24,718 nt of DNA from GCA-2701705 sp036163455 (GTDB lineage Bacteria; Pseudomonadota; Gammaproteobacteria; GCA-002705445; GCA-002716945). The position numbers and the translations under genes were made by a program. The first letter of the stretch is position 1, and each line of letters opens with the position of its first letter. Shown here piece after piece: positions 1 through 6,989 of the stretch. Under the pieces are notes generated by a model. That model saw nothing but the letters and a program-made list of their open reading frames with translations. It had not been told where the DNA came from and did no database searches. The DNA lies in contig JAYZKL010000040.1 of assembly GCA_036163455.1 (NCBI GenBank), positions 1-24,718 on the forward strand. Direction: 5' to 3'.

Positions 1-2
1 CT

Positions 3-122
3 GCAGAAGAAGCTAAAGCAGAAGAAAAGCCTGCCGAAGAAGCTAAAGCAGAAGAAGCTAAAGCAGAAGAAAAGCCTGCAGAAGAAGCTAAAGCAGAAGA
101 AGCTAAAGCAGAAGAAAAACCT
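3..122 (+). repeat. 45-bp tandem repeat coding the A/E/K-rich tail
   Basis: Two near-identical 45-bp units (33-77 and 78-122) each encode AEEAKAEEAKAEEKP. They are preceded by a shortened 30-bp unit (3-32) encoding AEEAKAEEKP. Each unit is itself built from 15-bp modules encoding AEEAK. The period is a multiple of three, so copy-number change by slippage or recombination would keep the frame and only change tail length. The array may extend upstream of the window. Confidence 0.9.
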
Positions 123-161
123 GTAGAAAAATCCAAGGAAGAAAACCTAAAAAAAGAATAA
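3..161 (+). CDS. rpsP: Ribosomal protein S16, C-terminal tail only (partial)
   Basis: The reading frame is open from base 3 to a TAA at 159-161 and its 5' part lies outside the window. It encodes 52 residues made almost only of Ala, Glu and Lys with a few Pro (AEEAKAEEKP-type units), ending in a charged VEKSKEENLKKE. No S16 core sequence is visible. The assignment rests on position: rpsP-rimM-trmD-rplS is a widely conserved order, and rimM starts 9 bp after this stop. S16 is a 30S assembly protein, usually of about 80-90 residues. Long acidic/basic low-complexity tails occur in some lineages, especially alphaproteobacteria, and are thought to be disordered. If the call is right, the protein carries a tail of at least 50 residues. 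The alternative is the end of an unrelated Ala/Glu/Lys-rich protein. Confidence 0.7.
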   Translation, partial: AEEAKAEEKPAEEAKAEEAKAEEKPAEEAKAEEAKAEEKPVEKSKEENLKKE

Positions 162-170
162 ACTACATTA

Positions 171-689
171 ATGACAAATACAGACTATATTGTCGTTGGT
201 GAATTTCTTAGTGTTCATGGAATCAAAGGTTGGTTAACTATAAGATCCTATACTCACCCGATAGATAATATTTTTAATTATAGTTTATTTATTGAGCAAT
301 CAAATGGGTTTAATCGCGTAGATATAGAAGAAAATAAGATACTTCCTAAGAAAATCATTATTAAACTTAAATCTATTGAAACGATAAATGATGCAGAAAA
401 ATATATAAATAAAAAAATATTTGTTTTAAAAGAAAATTTACCAACGACTGACAAAGACGAATTTTATTGGCATCAATTGATTGACCGAGTTGTTTATAAT
501 GAAGATAATCACAAGATAGGAATAGTTGAGTCTATTTTTTCAACAAAATCAAATGATATCGTTGTTGTAAAACCTATTTCTAATAACAAAAATGAAGTTG
601 AAATATTAATTCCATTCATTAAAGATTATATTTTAAAGGTACCTGAGAAAGAAGATATTATAATTGTGAGATGGAACAATGATCATTAA
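171..689 (+). CDS. rimM: Ribosome maturation factor RimM
   Basis: RimM binds S19 and helps mature the head of the 30S subunit. The 172-residue product has the family's usual length. The N-terminal RimM beta-barrel carries the hallmark HGIKGWL at residues 16-22. The linker and PRC-barrel start are marked by EFYWHQLID near residues 98-105, and the C-terminal part ends in the typical IIIVRW. The ATG at 171 is the first start after the rpsP stop at 161. The gene overlaps trmD by 11 bp, which suggests translational coupling. It belongs to the rpsP-rimM-trmD-rplS operon. I see no missing motif. Confidence 0.95.
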   Translation: MTNTDYIVVGEFLSVHGIKGWLTIRSYTHPIDNIFNYSLFIEQSNGFNRVDIEENKILPKKIIIKLKSIETINDAEKYINKKIFVLKENLPTTDKDEFYWHQLIDRVVYNEDNHKIGIVESIFSTKSNDIVVVKPISNNKNEVEILIPFIKDYILKVPEKEDIIIVRWNNDH

Positions 690-1422
690 TGTTATAACAA
701 TATTCCCAGATATTATTGATAGTTTTAAAGAAACAGGGTTTATTAAAAGAGCAATTGAGAAAAATATTCTCTTTATTAATGTTATTAATCTGAGAGATTT
801 TTCTGTTAATAAACACAAAAAGGTTGATGATAAACCATTTGGTGGTGGACCAGGCATGGTGCTGCAATATGAGCCTATAAAAGAGGCTTTATTGTCTATA
901 GAAAATAAATCAAATGAAAAACAAAGGATTATTTATTTATCTCCACAAGGAAAAGCACTAACTCAAAAAAAATTTGATTTTCTATCAAAACAGAAAAATA
1001 TTACTTTACTGTGTGGGAGATATGAAGGTGTGGATCAGAGAGTTTTAGACCACCTTGTTGATGAAGAGGTTTCTCTTGGAGATTATGTTATATCAGGCGG
1101 AGAAGTACCAAGCATGGTGATAATGGAAGGCGTATGTCGTTTATTAGAGGGAGCCATAGATGATGAAGAATCAATCAAGCAAGATTCTTTCCAAGAAAAT
1201 TTGTTAGATCACCCTCATTACACAAGACCAGAAGTAATTAATGATAAAAGAGTTCCAGAAGTACTTTTAAAAGGAAATCATTTAGAAATTAATAAATGGA
1301 GAAGGAAGCAAGCTTTAGGTGTTACATGGAGAAAAAGACCAGAATTATTAAAAAAGGTGAAACTTTCTAAAGAAGATGATAAACTCCTCAGAGATTATAA
1401 ATCTGAGTTTGAAGAAACCTAG
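679..1422 (+). CDS. trmD: tRNA (guanine(37)-N1)-methyltransferase TrmD
   Basis: TrmD methylates N1 of G37 next to the anticodon, using SAM, and prevents +1 frameshifting. The 247-residue protein is full length and shows the SPOUT-class trefoil-knot motifs in order: LSPQGK, then GRYEGVDQRV from residue 113, then SLGDYVISGGE, then LLDHPHYTRPEV with the catalytic-region Asp and the RPE signature. The C-terminal domain has VPEVLLKGNH and WRRKQALGVTWRKRPELL. The ATG at 679 lies inside the end of rimM (11-bp overlap), and rplS begins 2 bp after the stop. Gene order and overlaps are typical of the ribosomal operon. Confidence 0.97.
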   Translation: MIINVITIFPDIIDSFKETGFIKRAIEKNILFINVINLRDFSVNKHKKVDDKPFGGGPGMVLQYEPIKEALLSIENKSNEKQRIIYLSPQGKALTQKKFDFLSKQKNITLLCGRYEGVDQRVLDHLVDEEVSLGDYVISGGEVPSMVIMEGVCRLLEGAIDDEESIKQDSFQENLLDHPHYTRPEVINDKRVPEVLLKGNHLEINKWRRKQALGVTWRKRPELLKKVKLSKEDDKLLRDYKSEFEET

Positions 1423-1424
1423 CT

Positions 1425-1769
1425 ATGAAGAAGATTATTGACAAAATTGAGGCATCACAATTAAAAAAATACCCAAGTTTTTCGAGTGGCGATACTGTTG
1501 AGGTATTAGTTAAAGTCAAAGAAGGGAAAAGAGAAAGATTACAATCCTTCGAAGGGGTCGTTATAGGAAAAAAAAATAGAGGAATCAATTCATCATTTAC
1601 AATAAGAAAAATCTCATATGGTGAAGGTGTAGAAAGAGTTTTTCAACTCCACAGTAAAATTATTTCTGACATTAAGTTAAAAAGAAAAGGTAGTGTAAAA
1701 AGGTCAAAACTATATTACTTAAGAGAAAGGTCTGGAAAGTCTGCTAGAATCAAAGAAAAAGTAAACTAA
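1425..1769 (+). CDS. rplS: 50S ribosomal protein L19
   Basis: L19 sits at the 30S-50S interface. The 114-residue length matches bacterial L19. The sequence holds the expected EGKRERLQSFEGVVIGKKNRG segment in the middle, FTIRKISYGEGVERVF after it, and the C-terminal KLYYLRERSGKSARIKE, very close to the gammaproteobacterial ending. It starts two bases after the trmD stop and is the last ribosome-related gene of the cluster. folK follows after 16 bp, so the transcript probably continues. Confidence 0.97.
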   Translation: MKKIIDKIEASQLKKYPSFSSGDTVEVLVKVKEGKRERLQSFEGVVIGKKNRGINSSFTIRKISYGEGVERVFQLHSKIISDIKLKRKGSVKRSKLYYLRERSGKSARIKEKVN

Positions 1770-1785
1770 AATTACCGATTCAAAC

Positions 1786-2244
1786 TTGAATACAGTATAT
1801 ATAGCCTTAGGTAGTAATCAAAATAACCCTATTTATCATATACAAAAAGGGATGAAGGAAATTAATCATCTGAATAATACACATATCGTTAGAAGGTCTT
1901 CTCTATATAGCAGTAAACCATTAGGCCCAAAAAATCAACCTGATTACATTAATGCAGTCATCAAAATTGAAACTAGTTTAAAACCCGAAGAACTTTTAAA
2001 ATCACTACAAAGCATTGAAAACTTACATCACAGAAAAAGAATTAAGAAATGGGGGCCAAGAACCTTAGATCTTGATATTCTAATTTATGATAATTTAGAG
2101 ATTAATAGCGATAGACTTACAATACCGCATCCAGATATGACAAAAAGAGAGTTTGTTTTAATTCCATTATTAGAAATCACTAATTATCGATTTAATATTC
2201 CAAAGTATGGAAAATTGGTTCATTATTTAAAGAAAGATTTCTAA
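1786..2244 (+). CDS. folK: HPPK, 2-amino-4-hydroxy-6-hydroxymethyldihydropteridine pyrophosphokinase
   Basis: The enzyme transfers pyrophosphate from ATP to 6-hydroxymethyl-7,8-dihydropterin in folate synthesis. The 152-residue product has the ALGSN N-terminus, KPLGPKNQPDYINAV (residues 44-58) and the signature KKWGPRTLDLDIL, which puts the Mg-binding Asp pair at 95 and 97, the same numbers as in E. coli HPPK. IPHPDMTKREFVLIPL follows. The start is a TTG at 1786. The frame is closed by a TAA at 1762-1764 and there is no ATG between that stop and the conserved VYIALGSN, so TTG is the only reasonable choice. No Shine-Dalgarno is evident upstream. It is likely cotranscribed from the ribosomal cluster into the pantothenate genes. 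Confidence 0.95.
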   Translation: MNTVYIALGSNQNNPIYHIQKGMKEINHLNNTHIVRRSSLYSSKPLGPKNQPDYINAVIKIETSLKPEELLKSLQSIENLHHRKRIKKWGPRTLDLDILIYDNLEINSDRLTIPHPDMTKREFVLIPLLEITNYRFNIPKYGKLVHYLKKDF

Positions 2245-2254
2245 TTTTATACTT

Positions 2255-2899
2255 ATGGCTGGGAAAGAAAAATTTATAGTAATTGAAGGACCTATTGGGG
2301 TTGGCAAGACAACGCTTGCAAAGAAGTTAGCCAAGACATTTAATTGTGAATTGATGCTTGAGGGGTTTAGTAAAAATCCTTTTTTAAAAAAGTTTTATCA
2401 AAATCAAGAGCAATATGCCTTTTCAACACAGTTACATTTCTTGTTAATGCGTTCAAAGCAATATGCAGAGTATAAGCTTGAAAAATCTAATAAGTCTGCA
2501 ACCATTTCTGATTATTTCTTAGGGAAAGACTTATTGTTTGCCGAATTAACTCTCAATAAGGAAGAGCTTAAGATGTATAGTGAAATTTATAATATATTAG
2601 GTTTTAATCATCCAAAACCAGATTTAGTAATTTATCTTCAGGCACCTATTGACAAACTAATGAATAGAATTAAAACGAGAGCAATTGATTATGAGCAAGG
2701 GATTACAGAAAAATATTTAAATACCGTTGTTGATGCTTACACTAATTATTTCCATACATATAATCAGTCTCCTTTATTAATTATAAATACATCAAATGTA
2801 AATATTAATGAAGATTATGATTATAAAATGCTAATTAATGAAATTAGTAAGGACATTAAAGGCAAAAAATATTTCAATCCAACAACACCAAATGAATAA
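2255..2899 (+). CDS. Deoxynucleoside kinase (deoxyadenosine/deoxyguanosine kinase family)
   Basis: This predicted salvage kinase phosphorylates a deoxynucleoside at the 5' position. It has 214 residues. A P-loop GPIGVGKTT lies at residues 12-20, and a lid/substrate segment contains TISDYFLGKDLLFAELTL. LVIYLQAPIDKLMNRIKTRA follows, with the Arg-rich lid typical of the thymidylate-kinase/dNK fold. The ATG at 2255 is 10 bp after the folK stop. Genes of this family often sit between folK and panB in proteobacteria, which agrees with the context here. Which base it prefers cannot be read from the sequence. Confidence 0.88.
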   Translation: MAGKEKFIVIEGPIGVGKTTLAKKLAKTFNCELMLEGFSKNPFLKKFYQNQEQYAFSTQLHFLLMRSKQYAEYKLEKSNKSATISDYFLGKDLLFAELTLNKEELKMYSEIYNILGFNHPKPDLVIYLQAPIDKLMNRIKTRAIDYEQGITEKYLNTVVDAYTNYFHTYNQSPLLIINTSNVNINEDYDYKMLINEISKDIKGKKYFNPTTPNE

Positions 2900-2902
2900 T
2901 AT

Positions 2903-3679
2903 ATGAGGAAAATGACTTTAAAAAAAATCTGTTCCATGAAAAAAAAGCATACAGGAATAGCGTGTTTAACCGCTTATGACGCTAGTTTTGCAAAATACAT
3001 AGATGATTGTGGTATTGATATTATTCTTATAGGTGACTCTCTTGGCGTTGTTGTGCAAGGACATGTTAATACACATAATGTAACTCAAACAGATATTGAA
3101 TATCATACTAAATTAGTAAGTCGAGGAAATACGAACGCTTATCTAATATCTGACATGCCAATCAATACATATAGAACACCAAAAAGCGCTCTTCTAAATG
3201 CAAAAAAATTAATAAAAGATTGTGGGGCTCAAATGGTTAAACTGGAAACAGATCTTACTAATATAAAAATTGTAGAATTTTTAAGTCATAATAGAATTCC
3301 AGTATGTGCACACATTGGTGTTAGGCCACAAAAAATAATGTCTAATTCTGAATATAGAAAACAAGGTAAGACTGTTGCAACAAAAAATAAGATTCTACAT
3401 GAAGCAATCTTGCTTCAAGATGCAGGCGCAAAATTATTAATTGTTGAATGTGTTGATGAGTGCCTTGCTAAAATAATATCAAAAAACCTTTCAATTCCTG
3501 TTATTGGAATAGCATCTGGGGAAGAATGCGATGGTCAGATCTTGGTTTTATATGACCTTCTTGAAATAAGTTTCAGTGGAATACCTAATTTTGTTGATAA
3601 AAATCTTTTCAAAATTAAAGATATCAAGAAAAGAATAGAGTTTTTTATAAAAAAAACAAAGCAAAAAATTAGGTCTTAA
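2903..3679 (+). CDS. panB: 3-methyl-2-oxobutanoate hydroxymethyltransferase (ketopantoate hydroxymethyltransferase)
   Basis: First committed step of pantothenate synthesis: it transfers a hydroxymethyl group from methylene-THF to 2-oxoisovalerate. The 258-residue protein keeps the TIM-barrel active site. Metal ligands are D45 (IGDSLG), D84 (SDMP) and E115 (VKLE), with K113 beside them, and E182 in LIVECV is the catalytic base. QGKT at about 154-157 and IPVIGIASGEECDGQILV also match. Several normally strict positions are relaxed (VKLETD where the family has VKLEGG, AHIGVRPQ for GHLGLTPQ), consistent with a fast-evolving AT-rich genome. It starts 3 bp after the kinase stop. An internal ATG at residue 4 is an alternative start. 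Confidence 0.95.
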   Translation: MRKMTLKKICSMKKKHTGIACLTAYDASFAKYIDDCGIDIILIGDSLGVVVQGHVNTHNVTQTDIEYHTKLVSRGNTNAYLISDMPINTYRTPKSALLNAKKLIKDCGAQMVKLETDLTNIKIVEFLSHNRIPVCAHIGVRPQKIMSNSEYRKQGKTVATKNKILHEAILLQDAGAKLLIVECVDECLAKIISKNLSIPVIGIASGEECDGQILVLYDLLEISFSGIPNFVDKNLFKIKDIKKRIEFFIKKTKQKIRS

Positions 3680-3683
3680 GAAA

Positions 3684-4523
3684 TTGGATATTATTACTAC
3701 CTCAACAAAAATGTCTGAATATATTTCAGGTTTAAGAAAAAAGAATCATAAAATTTCATTTATCCCTACAATGGGTGGATTACATGAAGGACATATTTCG
3801 CTAATTACAAGATCAAAAAAAGAAAAAACTAAAAAAATTGTTTCAATTTTTGTAAACCCTTTACAATTTAATAAAAAAAGTGATTACGATAACTATCCTA
3901 TTACTATAGAAAAAGATTTAGAGAAATTAATTGAACACAATATAGATTGTTTATTTCTGCCAAGTAAAGAGATTTTAAATGAAGTTAAACAGCATAAGTT
4001 ACATGAAAAATTATATTTACTTGATTGTCTTTGTGCGAAATATAGACCAAATCATTTTGAAGGCGTATATGCAATTATTTGCACGTTATTTAATTTAGTA
4101 AATCCAGACTATGTATATTTTGGTGATAAAGATTATCAACAAACCTTATTGATTGAATATATGATAGAAAAACTATATAACAATAAGATTACTCTTATTA
4201 GATGTGAAACTGTTAGGGACAAACTTGGTTTAGCAGTGAGTTCAAGAAATACCAGACTATCAGAACAAGAAAAAAAAGATGCTAGCAATATGTATAAAGA
4301 ATTAGAAATAATTAGAAAAAAAATTCTAAATAATTTTCATTTATTTGATGATTTAAAAAAAGAGACAATTAAAAATTTAAAGAAATTCAATCTGGATGTT
4401 GAATACTTAGAATTGCTAACTCTAGATAAATTAAAAAAGAGTGAAGGCGGTAGTAATAATCTTATGCTATTCATTGCTGTAGTTATTTCAGATGTAAGAT
4501 TAATAGATAATATTAAAATTTAA
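3684..4523 (+). CDS. panC: Pantothenate synthetase (pantoate-beta-alanine ligase)
   Basis: Condenses pantoate and beta-alanine with ATP. The 279-residue product has the HIGH-type motif in FIPTMGGLHEGH (residues 27-37), FVNPLQFN, the pantoate-site GDKDYQQ, and the KMSKS-like VRDKLGLAVSSRN. I place the start at TTG 3684, 4 bp after panB, because the region before PTMG then has the family's usual length. The first in-frame ATG (residue 10, base 3711) would remove the beginning of the N-terminal strand. It is the central gene of the panB-panC-panD run, which supplies both branches of pantothenate synthesis except ketopantoate reductase. Confidence 0.95.
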   Translation: MDIITTSTKMSEYISGLRKKNHKISFIPTMGGLHEGHISLITRSKKEKTKKIVSIFVNPLQFNKKSDYDNYPITIEKDLEKLIEHNIDCLFLPSKEILNEVKQHKLHEKLYLLDCLCAKYRPNHFEGVYAIICTLFNLVNPDYVYFGDKDYQQTLLIEYMIEKLYNNKITLIRCETVRDKLGLAVSSRNTRLSEQEKKDASNMYKELEIIRKKILNNFHLFDDLKKETIKNLKKFNLDVEYLELLTLDKLKKSEGGSNNLMLFIAVVISDVRLIDNIKI

Positions 4524-4562
4524 TCTTTTGAATTTATTTTTTTATAGTATTATATGTTTATT

Positions 4563-4955
4563 ATGACAAGAACTTTTCTTAATGGAAAAATACATAAGGC
4601 AACTGTTACAAATTCTCGTATAGAGTACGAGGGTTCCTGTGAGATTGATATTTCTTTACTCAATGCTTGCGGGATTAAACCTTTTGAAAAAATTGATATT
4701 TATAACATCACTAATGGCGAAAGATTATCTACATATGCTATACCAGGTAAAGCTGAATCAGGAGTGATTTGTGTAAATGGAGCTGCTTGCCATAAAATTG
4801 GTATCAAAGATCAAATAATCATCTGTTCATATATAGAATTACATGCAGAAGAAATTATTAATCATAAGCCAACAATTATTTACGTTGATAGTGAAAATAA
4901 AATAATAGAAAAAGAAAATTATGGTAGTATTAATCTAGCAAATGAGAACAATTAA
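4563..4955 (+). CDS. panD: Aspartate 1-decarboxylase proenzyme
   Basis: PanD makes beta-alanine from aspartate using a pyruvoyl group formed by self-cleavage. I chose the ATG at 4563 over the one at 4554 because it gives MTRTFLNGK and puts the cleavage site EGSC exactly at Gly24-Ser25, with Lys9, Arg54, Thr57 and Tyr58 at the E. coli numbers. VNGAACH also matches the core. The product has 130 residues. The gene starts 39 bp after panC. A TATAGT at 4543-4548 could be a weak internal -10, but read-through from panC is as likely. The cupin gene starts 5 bp downstream. Confidence 0.95.
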   Translation: MTRTFLNGKIHKATVTNSRIEYEGSCEIDISLLNACGIKPFEKIDIYNITNGERLSTYAIPGKAESGVICVNGAACHKIGIKDQIIICSYIELHAEEIINHKPTIIYVDSENKIIEKENYGSINLANENN

Positions 4956-4960
4956 AAAAG

Positions 4961-5293
4961 ATGAGTGTTTTGTTAAATATAAATGATATTGGTGGCAAAA
5001 TTGCCAAAGAAGATGACCGATATGTAGTTAAGGACAATACTCTTTTAAAAGGTTTAGTTGTTAGCAGCACTAATCTCCATCCTATGAAAAGCACTACTGG
5101 TCATGAACATGAAGGCCAAGAAGAAGTATATTTTTTTGTGAAAGGAAACGGAAGAATGGAATTAGATGATAAAGAGATTAATGTAGGAGCTGGAGATACG
5201 GTTCTTATAGAAGATGGAGTTTTTCACAGAGTCCACGCAGGTCCAGAAGGCTGTTATTTTGTATGTGTTTTTCAAGGGAAAAGAACTATCTAA
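4961..5293 (+). CDS. Small single-domain cupin protein
   Basis: A 110-residue cupin with both conserved motifs. The first has metal-ligand candidates His48, His50 and Glu54/55 (TGHEHEGQEEVYFFVKG). The second has GDTVLIEDGVFHRV with His89. Single-domain cupins of this size bind a metal and may be isomerases, dioxygenases or sugar-binding proteins; the substrate cannot be told from sequence. It lies 5 bp after panD and is the last gene of the plus-strand run, so it is probably cotranscribed with the pan genes. Its stop codon shares four bases (CTAA) with the stop of the convergent purK. Confidence 0.85.
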   Translation: MSVLLNINDIGGKIAKEDDRYVVKDNTLLKGLVVSSTNLHPMKSTTGHEHEGQEEVYFFVKGNGRMELDDKEINVGAGDTVLIEDGVFHRVHAGPEGCYFVCVFQGKRTI

Positions 5294-6375
5294 ATAATTT
5301 TTTTGTTTAAATTGTTTAATTTTGTATGAATTTTTTTAACATCGTTATCAATTATAGTTATGTGACCTAATTTTCTTTTCTCTCTCTCACTTTTGCCATA
5401 ATCATAAAAATACATTTCATCATCTAGATTTAAAACATCTTTTTTAGGGAGTTTAGAAATCAGATTTATCATTGCAGCACAACCTTGGGTTTCTATATTG
5501 TCTATATTCATACCAGAGATAGCTCTGATATGAGCTTCAAATTGACTAAGATTTGCACCTTCTATTGTCCAATGCCCTGAATTATGTACTCTCGGCGCCA
5601 TTTCATTAACTAATAGTTGAAAATTTTTCGTGAGAAAAAATTCTATTACTAAAACACCTACATAGTTCAAAAGTTCTGTTATTTTTTTATGTATTGCTTC
5701 TGCTTGTTGTTGTAGTTCAGAATTTTTATAGGGGACGATACTAATGCTAAGAATGCCATCTTTATGGAAGTTTTGAACAAGAGGATAAAAATGCGTTTCT
5801 CCTGATTCTAATCTAACACCAATAAGGGATACTTCTGTTAAGAAGTCTATTTTTTTTTCAAGAATTGATGGGACTTCACCAATTCCTTTCCAAACTTGCT
5901 TTATACTCTTATCGCCTACAATAATTTGGTTTTTTCCATCATAACCAAATCTTCTTGACTTTAATATGGAATCACATCCAAGTTCTTTTATTGAGTGTTT
6001 TAAATCTTTTTCAGAATCAATGGAAAAGAATTCATTGGTAGGTATATTATTTTCTACAAAGAGTGTTTTTTCATTTAATCTATCTTGGCAAATTTCCACT
6101 GCTCTTGGATTTGGATGCACTTTTATAAATTTTTGGAGTTCAAGAAGTGTATTTGATGGTACATTTTCAAAATCAATAGTTACCACATCACATTCCTCTG
6201 AAAGTAATTTTAAAACTTTCGGATCAGTGTATTCCATTTTTATGCATTTAGCATATTTAGATGCAGGGGGATTATCTGATGGATCAACGACTAAAAAATC
6301 AATATCATACTTTTTATGAGCAGAACTAACCATCATCATTGCTAGTTGACCACCACCAAGTATTCCTATCCGCAT
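5290..6375 (-). CDS. purK: 5-(carboxyamino)imidazole ribonucleotide synthase (PurK)
   Basis: ATP-grasp enzyme that carboxylates AIR to N5-CAIR with ATP and bicarbonate in purine synthesis. From the ATG at 6375 it has 361 residues starting MRIGILGGGQLA, the family's nucleotide-binding opening. A TTG 21 bp further upstream is in frame but would add seven residues before the conserved strand, so I reject it. Further matches are CDVVTIDFENVP, the ATP-grasp segment KSRRFGYDGKNQ, EVSLIGVR, VEFF-like VIEFFLTK, and NEMAPRVHNSGHWTIEGA. It follows purE by 1 bp, so the two are coupled. A GGAG lies about 15 nt upstream of the start. The 3' end overlaps the convergent cupin gene by 4 bp. Confidence 0.96.
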   Translation of the reverse strand: MRIGILGGGQLAMMMVSSAHKKYDIDFLVVDPSDNPPASKYAKCIKMEYTDPKVLKLLSEECDVVTIDFENVPSNTLLELQKFIKVHPNPRAVEICQDRLNEKTLFVENNIPTNEFFSIDSEKDLKHSIKELGCDSILKSRRFGYDGKNQIIVGDKSIKQVWKGIGEVPSILEKKIDFLTEVSLIGVRLESGETHFYPLVQNFHKDGILSISIVPYKNSELQQQAEAIHKKITELLNYVGVLVIEFFLTKNFQLLVNEMAPRVHNSGHWTIEGANLSQFEAHIRAISGMNIDNIETQGCAAMINLISKLPKKDVLNLDDEMYFYDYGKSEREKRKLGHITIIDNDVKKIHTKLNNLNKKII

Positions 6376-6376
6376 T

Positions 6377-6874
6377 TTATTTTCTAGGATCTCCAATAGC
6401 TAAAACTGTACGTGTTTGTCGAGACCTATATTTCTTGAGTTGTTGTTTAATAGCAGGATATTTATTACTTAATATACTTGCAGCTAATAAAGCAGAATTT
6501 ATAGCTCCGCTTTTACCAATAGCTACGGTTCCTACAGGTATTCCAGATGGCATTTGTATTATAGAAAGTAATGAGTCTACTCCATCTAGGCTCTTTGTTT
6601 TAATTGGTACTCCAATTACTGGGAGAGTTGTTTTTGATGAGGTCATCCCAGGTAGATGAGCCGACCCACCAGCACCAGCAATAATAACTTCTATACCTCT
6701 AGAGTCAGCTGTGTCAGCATATTTATATAATAAATCAGGTGTACGATGCGCAGAAACTACCTTAGATTCATATTTAATTTTGAGCTTATCTAGCATATTA
6801 GCTGCGTGTTTCATGGTTGGCCAATCTGATTTAGATCCCATTATCAAGCCTACTAAACAAGTCATTTTTTTCAT
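6377..6874 (-). CDS. purE: N5-CAIR mutase (PurE, class I)
   Basis: Converts N5-CAIR to CAIR and works directly after PurK. The 165-residue protein shows the PurE core: GSKSDW (13-18), SAHRTP (41-46), GAGGSAHLPGM (67-77), PVIGVPIK, and LLSIIQMPSGIPVGTVAIGKSGAINSALLA split over adjacent strands. The ATG at 6874 is the first start; Met4 is an alternative. It is the first gene of a purE-purK operon read leftwards. A likely promoter ends only 6 bp before the ATG, so the message may be leaderless (see the promoter entry). Confidence 0.97.
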   Translation of the reverse strand: MKKMTCLVGLIMGSKSDWPTMKHAANMLDKLKIKYESKVVSAHRTPDLLYKYADTADSRGIEVIIAGAGGSAHLPGMTSSKTTLPVIGVPIKTKSLDGVDSLLSIIQMPSGIPVGTVAIGKSGAINSALLAASILSNKYPAIKQQLKKYRSRQTRTVLAIGDPRK

Positions 6875-6880
6875 ATAGAG

Positions 6881-6910
6881 ATTGTATCAGCATAAAATGT
6901 TTCTGAACAA
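6881..6910 (-). promoter_or_regulatory. Candidate sigma70-type promoter of purE-purK
   Basis: Read on the minus strand, TTGTTC (6910-6905) is followed after 18 bp by TACAAT (6886-6881), preceded by TGA, which makes an extended -10 (TGnTACAAT). Only six bases (CTCTAT) separate the -10 from the purE ATG, so transcription would be expected to start at or within a base or two of the start codon. The boxes are visible in the sequence; promoter function and start site are inferred. Confidence 0.5.
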
Positions 6911-6927
6911 TACTTATTGTGTTTTTA

Positions 6928-6957
6928 TTGGTTTAATTGTATTAGTTTCTATATAAT
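6928..6957 (+). promoter_or_regulatory. Candidate promoter of hldD-waaF
   Basis: TTGGTT (6928-6933) and TATAAT (6952-6957) are separated by 18 bp and lie 32 bp before the hldD ATG at 6990. A second perfect TATAAT lies at 6970-6975 but has no -35 at a useful distance. No purine-rich ribosome binding site is seen before the ATG. The 115-bp divergent region 6875-6989 holds these elements and the purE promoter. Confidence 0.45.
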
Positions 6958-6989
6958 CTTATTAGTTAATATAATTCAAGATTATTAAT

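Noticed and set aside
5281..5330. T-rich run after the cupin gene as an intrinsic terminator
   Set aside because: The T-run has no GC-rich hairpin before it and is simply the AT-rich 3' coding end of purK.
5966..6659. Open frames on plus opposite purK and purE
   Set aside because: They lie entirely antisense to proteins with complete catalytic motifs and show no domain or start context of their own.
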